Positions 61,001 to 64,000 of a stretch of DNA of 64,000 nt are shown piece after piece. Each line of letters opens with the position of its first letter. Positions within the stretch are counted from its first letter, which is position 1. Origin of the DNA: Lithospermum erythrorhizon (taxonomy: Eukaryota > Streptophyta > Magnoliopsida > Boraginales > Boraginaceae); NCBI GenBank assembly GCA_019722365.1, contig JADFUC010001461.1, positions 310,001 to 374,000 on the forward strand, given 5' to 3'. A model generated the notes under the pieces. It did no database searches, had not been told where the DNA came from, and saw only the letters and a list, made by a program, of their open reading frames with translations. The translations under genes and the position numbers were made by a program.

Positions 61001-63460
61001 ATTCTTATTTCTTGAGTTATTGTGCAAATCTGAAGCGGAAGTCTATTTATAGTGAAAATTGGTTCATATTCACTTTATTCAAGTAGCGGCATGGCGTCTT
61101 TGTAGCACTTTATTTATTTTTCGACAACGTGGGTGGCTTATAAGCACCCCCTTTGGAAATATCAAATAATGCGATTCGCATTGAGAAGCATGTTGCCTCA
61201 TTAAAAACCTTATGAGTAAAACCAGGTGGGACAAAACCCGTAAGGAAAAGAGTACAACGTATATACCGCAATGAAATAGGGGTAGGAGTGTAGTCTCGAA
61301 AGTGGCGTTCAATCACTTTAAGATATTAGCCCGATGTCGGAAGAGCCTTTGTGAAGAGATCTGCTACATTATCACATGAACAGATATATTGGATATCTAC
61401 CTCCTTATTTCTTTCAAGTTCTTGAGTGAACGAAAAGAACTTTGGGGGATGTGTTTGGTTCTGTCACTTTTGACAAGCTTATTTAAATGCAGGTAACACA
61501 TGCAGCGATTGTCTTGGTACAATATTGTTTGGACTCTTGTCGGTTAGTAGGTTAGGCATTATCTTTGTATATGTAATTATCCATAGATACTTAACCATCT
61601 GCGCTCACTTTTGCTTGCTTCGTGAAGTGCTATTGCCGGCATGGTTTGAGGAAGTTCTTCTGATGTATGCGCTTTTGGGATCTCGGGATATTGCGATTAA
61701 TCGCCATGTAAGCATGTCCCAGTCTGATTTAGCATTATGTGGATCGACAAATGCCTGCGTCTGCATAACCAAGCAAAGCGTTTTTGTATTGTTATGATAA
61801 AACAAACCAAGATCGAGGCGTGCCTCGAAGATCTCTCGAAATATATGTTTATCCACTTTCGATATTATCTTTTGTAGGACAAGAACTAAATGCTATTTAG
61901 TAAATTCGGCTGAAAATTTATGTCGAATTAACATGCAGTGCTGAAGATCACATTAAGGCTCGATTACTTGGCTGAGGGTATGATGCCCCGATTACGAGAT
62001 CTTCTTCATTTTCTTCCTTAGGGCCGAAGGATCGCTTCGATATTAAATTATAGCATCGTCGAATCTTAAAATGTTTGCACTTATCCATTATTAAACCTTT
62101 TTAATACCCTTTATGTGAAATTTGATTAGTGTAGCAAAATACCATTTTTAGTGTACCGATTTTAGCGAAGGCGAGAACTGGTCTTCCCAGATCTTTCATT
62201 TCAAATTCTTTCTTTAAGTAATTCATTAGCTTCTTTGATTTATTTATTAGTTCGATAATATTTAGATCATTGACATAGGCGACAATGATTGCAAAGCGAG
62301 ATATTATTTTCTTTATGAAAACACAAAGACAAATAGGATTATTCCGTGGTACTCTTTAAGTAAATATTCACTTAGCCTATTATACCACATTCGTCAGTTG
62401 TTTAACCCGTAAAGTGACATTTGCAACCTAATTGCGCCACATTTCCACAGGTTTAGATGTTTGATCATTTTAAATCCTTCCAGAAATTTTCATGTATATA
62501 TCACTATCAAATTTGATCCGTATAAATAAGTGTAACAACATCCATAAGATGCATATCCATAGCAGAGGAGAATAAGTTACCTCATAATCAATTTAGTCTT
62601 TGAGAAAAACGCATGCCAATAATGACCTTGTATCTTCTGATCTCGTTTTTACCGTTTAGTTTTCTCACAAAGACACATTATAATAGCAGTTTCATACCTT
62701 TAGGAATAGTCATGATAAATAGAAATCTTTTTGATTTTAAGAGATTTCAATTCATTATCTATTCATCTTTCCATTTTGACCAATCGAGTTGACATGACAT
62801 TGACAGCGAGATGTCTGGGTAAGAATCGTCATTTTTCATTCATAATTTTATATGCAATGGAGAATGCACAAATATTTCATCAATATCCCTTATTTTTCGG
62901 AGTTTAAGAATTTCACATATTAACATAATTGATAGAAATCTAAAAATCATTCTTATTTTCAATTATCTACATTTCATCGTCTTGTGCTTCTTTAAGAGCA
63001 CATTTTTCTAATAATAAGTTGTCATTGCTCATTTAGTGTCTTGCTCAAAGAGATCGCTTTTCGCCAAAACCTCCAATCTTTTCCGCCCATTCTCTTTTTC
63101 GAGATTTTTATCCTTGGAACGCGAGGTCGGCAGCGTTTGAGCGTGCGCCCGATGCTAGCTACATTCATTTTATGAAATTTCAATCCGGCGGGGTATTAAC
63201 GAGTTGGTACATGTGACTTTGTCACTCTTTTCATTACAGTAAATGAATGCAGCGATTGTTGATTTGTTAAGCATGAAATTACGCGAATTTTTCTTTACAT
63301 TTTATTTCCCATGATTTATTATACGTGTCGATACGATAAGATGGCATTGTCCTCCTAGGAAGGAAAAACATGCCGTCTGATAATGATACGTGGCTGGCGA
63401 AAAAACATCACATTAAAGGTTCAGATATCTAATAATAGAGGGTATTTCGTACCTACGTAA
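61001..63460 (-). mobile_element. Second decayed Ty1-copia retrotransposon
   Basis: On the minus strand the end of pol is readable at about 61330-61430: EVDIQYICSCDNVADLFTKA followed by LPTS, the conserved C-terminus of copia RNase H. Behind it come the family's typical untranslated words (GAGGCAACATGCTTCTCAAT; a GGTTTTGTCCCACCTGGTTT stretch) and a probable LTR promoter (CACTATAAATAGAC, about 61045-61058), so the 3' LTR lies near 60.9-61.1 kb. Higher coordinates hold further degenerate pol sequence, interrupted at about 63.5 kb by GC-rich hAT-like DNA. Frames are broken throughout. LTR ends were not defined. Confidence 0.7.
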
Positions 63461-63499
63461 ACTTCGCTTTGAGATCCATGCTTTGTTATTTGTGGGTGG

Positions 63500-64000
63500 A
63501 GCTAGAGGCATTGGTGGGCAGGCGTCAGAGCCAGAGCCCGATCGACCCGATCGAATCCCATCGAAAATGGACGGATCCGGTCGGATCCGAGATTCTATCC
63601 GTTATCCAGCCGGATCGGACAATGACACGAAATCGGATCGGGGCCGGTGACCGAAACCGGATCGGTAATTTAAATAAAATAAAAATATAAAACCTGTTAC
63701 TCGAACTTAAGTCCGCGCGAATTGATATTTTTTTTGAATTGTTATTTTTGTATTTTTGAATTATTTATTTTTTTTTTTTGTGTAAATGGAAGTTTAATTC
63801 ATGTAGGCGGAGTTTGATTTTACGTGTATTTTCGATTTTTTTTGTATTAGGTTTTAATTTTTTTTGTATTTTGGTGTTATTTTTTGTATTTTAGGATACT
63901 ATAGGATCCAGTTCGGATCTCCGGATACTATCGGATCGGATGGACGAAACGGGCCGGTTTGGGCGGATCAGTCAGTCCGGTCTGAACCAGCGGTTTCGAT
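63500..64000. mobile_element. GC-rich palindromic hAT-like sequence at right edge
   Basis: Two GC-rich blocks (63520-63670 and 63900-64000) dense in CGGATCGG, GGATCCG and CCGGTTTGGG words flank an AT-rich core with poly(T) runs. This is like the two ends of a non-autonomous hAT element, comparable to 37600-37760. The right end may be cut by the window edge. Confidence 0.5.

Overview
This is plant nuclear DNA, most likely from a eudicot. The genes are split by GT-AG introns and encode plant-specific families: an ARF, a SAUR, an IDA-like peptide, a CW+MBD protein and an mTERF. The spacers are very AT-rich and hold MITEs, SINE pieces and degenerate Ty1-copia copies. A SINE fragment with a TTG-repeat tail resembles the TS/Au type common in asterids, so an asterid is plausible, but I cannot name the species.

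Layout, left to right. 1-1704 (+): 3' part of a USP/U-box-class receptor-like cytoplasmic kinase that ends without a U-box. 2402-2662 (-): IDA-like secreted peptide precursor. 4076-7393 (+): 20S proteasome beta-1 subunit, 8 exons. 8289-15784 (-): full-length activator ARF of the ARF7/ARF19 type, 14 exons, about 1098 residues, with a repeat-filled leader. 20919-23520 (-): CW zinc finger + methyl-CpG-binding-domain protein with a 1.7 kb leader intron. 25.4-33 kb: AT-rich spacer with MITEs. 33892-34131 (-): TOM7, its 3' end duplicated in tandem. 36357-37352 (-): MTERF6-like single-exon gene. 40394-42921 (-): complex I B15/NDUFB4-like subunit with a 2.3 kb intron. 43.8-48.5 kb (-): decayed Ty1-copia element with a well-defined 248 bp LTR. 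48864-51815 (-): two tandem copies of a small two-exon secreted-peptide-like gene, one broken by that LTR and the other carrying a MITE in its intron. 54336-54818 (+): SAUR, followed at once by three exact 52 bp repeats that can form hairpins. 55-60.9 kb: repeat-rich spacer. 61-63.5 kb (-): second decayed Ty1-copia element. 63.5-64 kb: GC-rich palindromic hAT-like sequence.

The genes do not form an operon-like system. Two belong to auxin response (the ARF and the SAUR, a typical ARF-regulated family), three serve organelles (TOM7, NDUFB4-like, MTERF6), and others serve protein turnover, chromatin and peptide signalling. The most notable items are the unnamed small-peptide gene pair at 48.8-51.8 kb, the hairpin repeats behind the SAUR, the tandem repeats in the ARF leader, and two splice anomalies (proteasome intron 3 and the NDUFB4-like intron) where the expected conserved reading frame is not restored by canonical splice sites. 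Exon boundaries were placed by eye from GT/AG sites, phase and family similarity; no alignment program was run.
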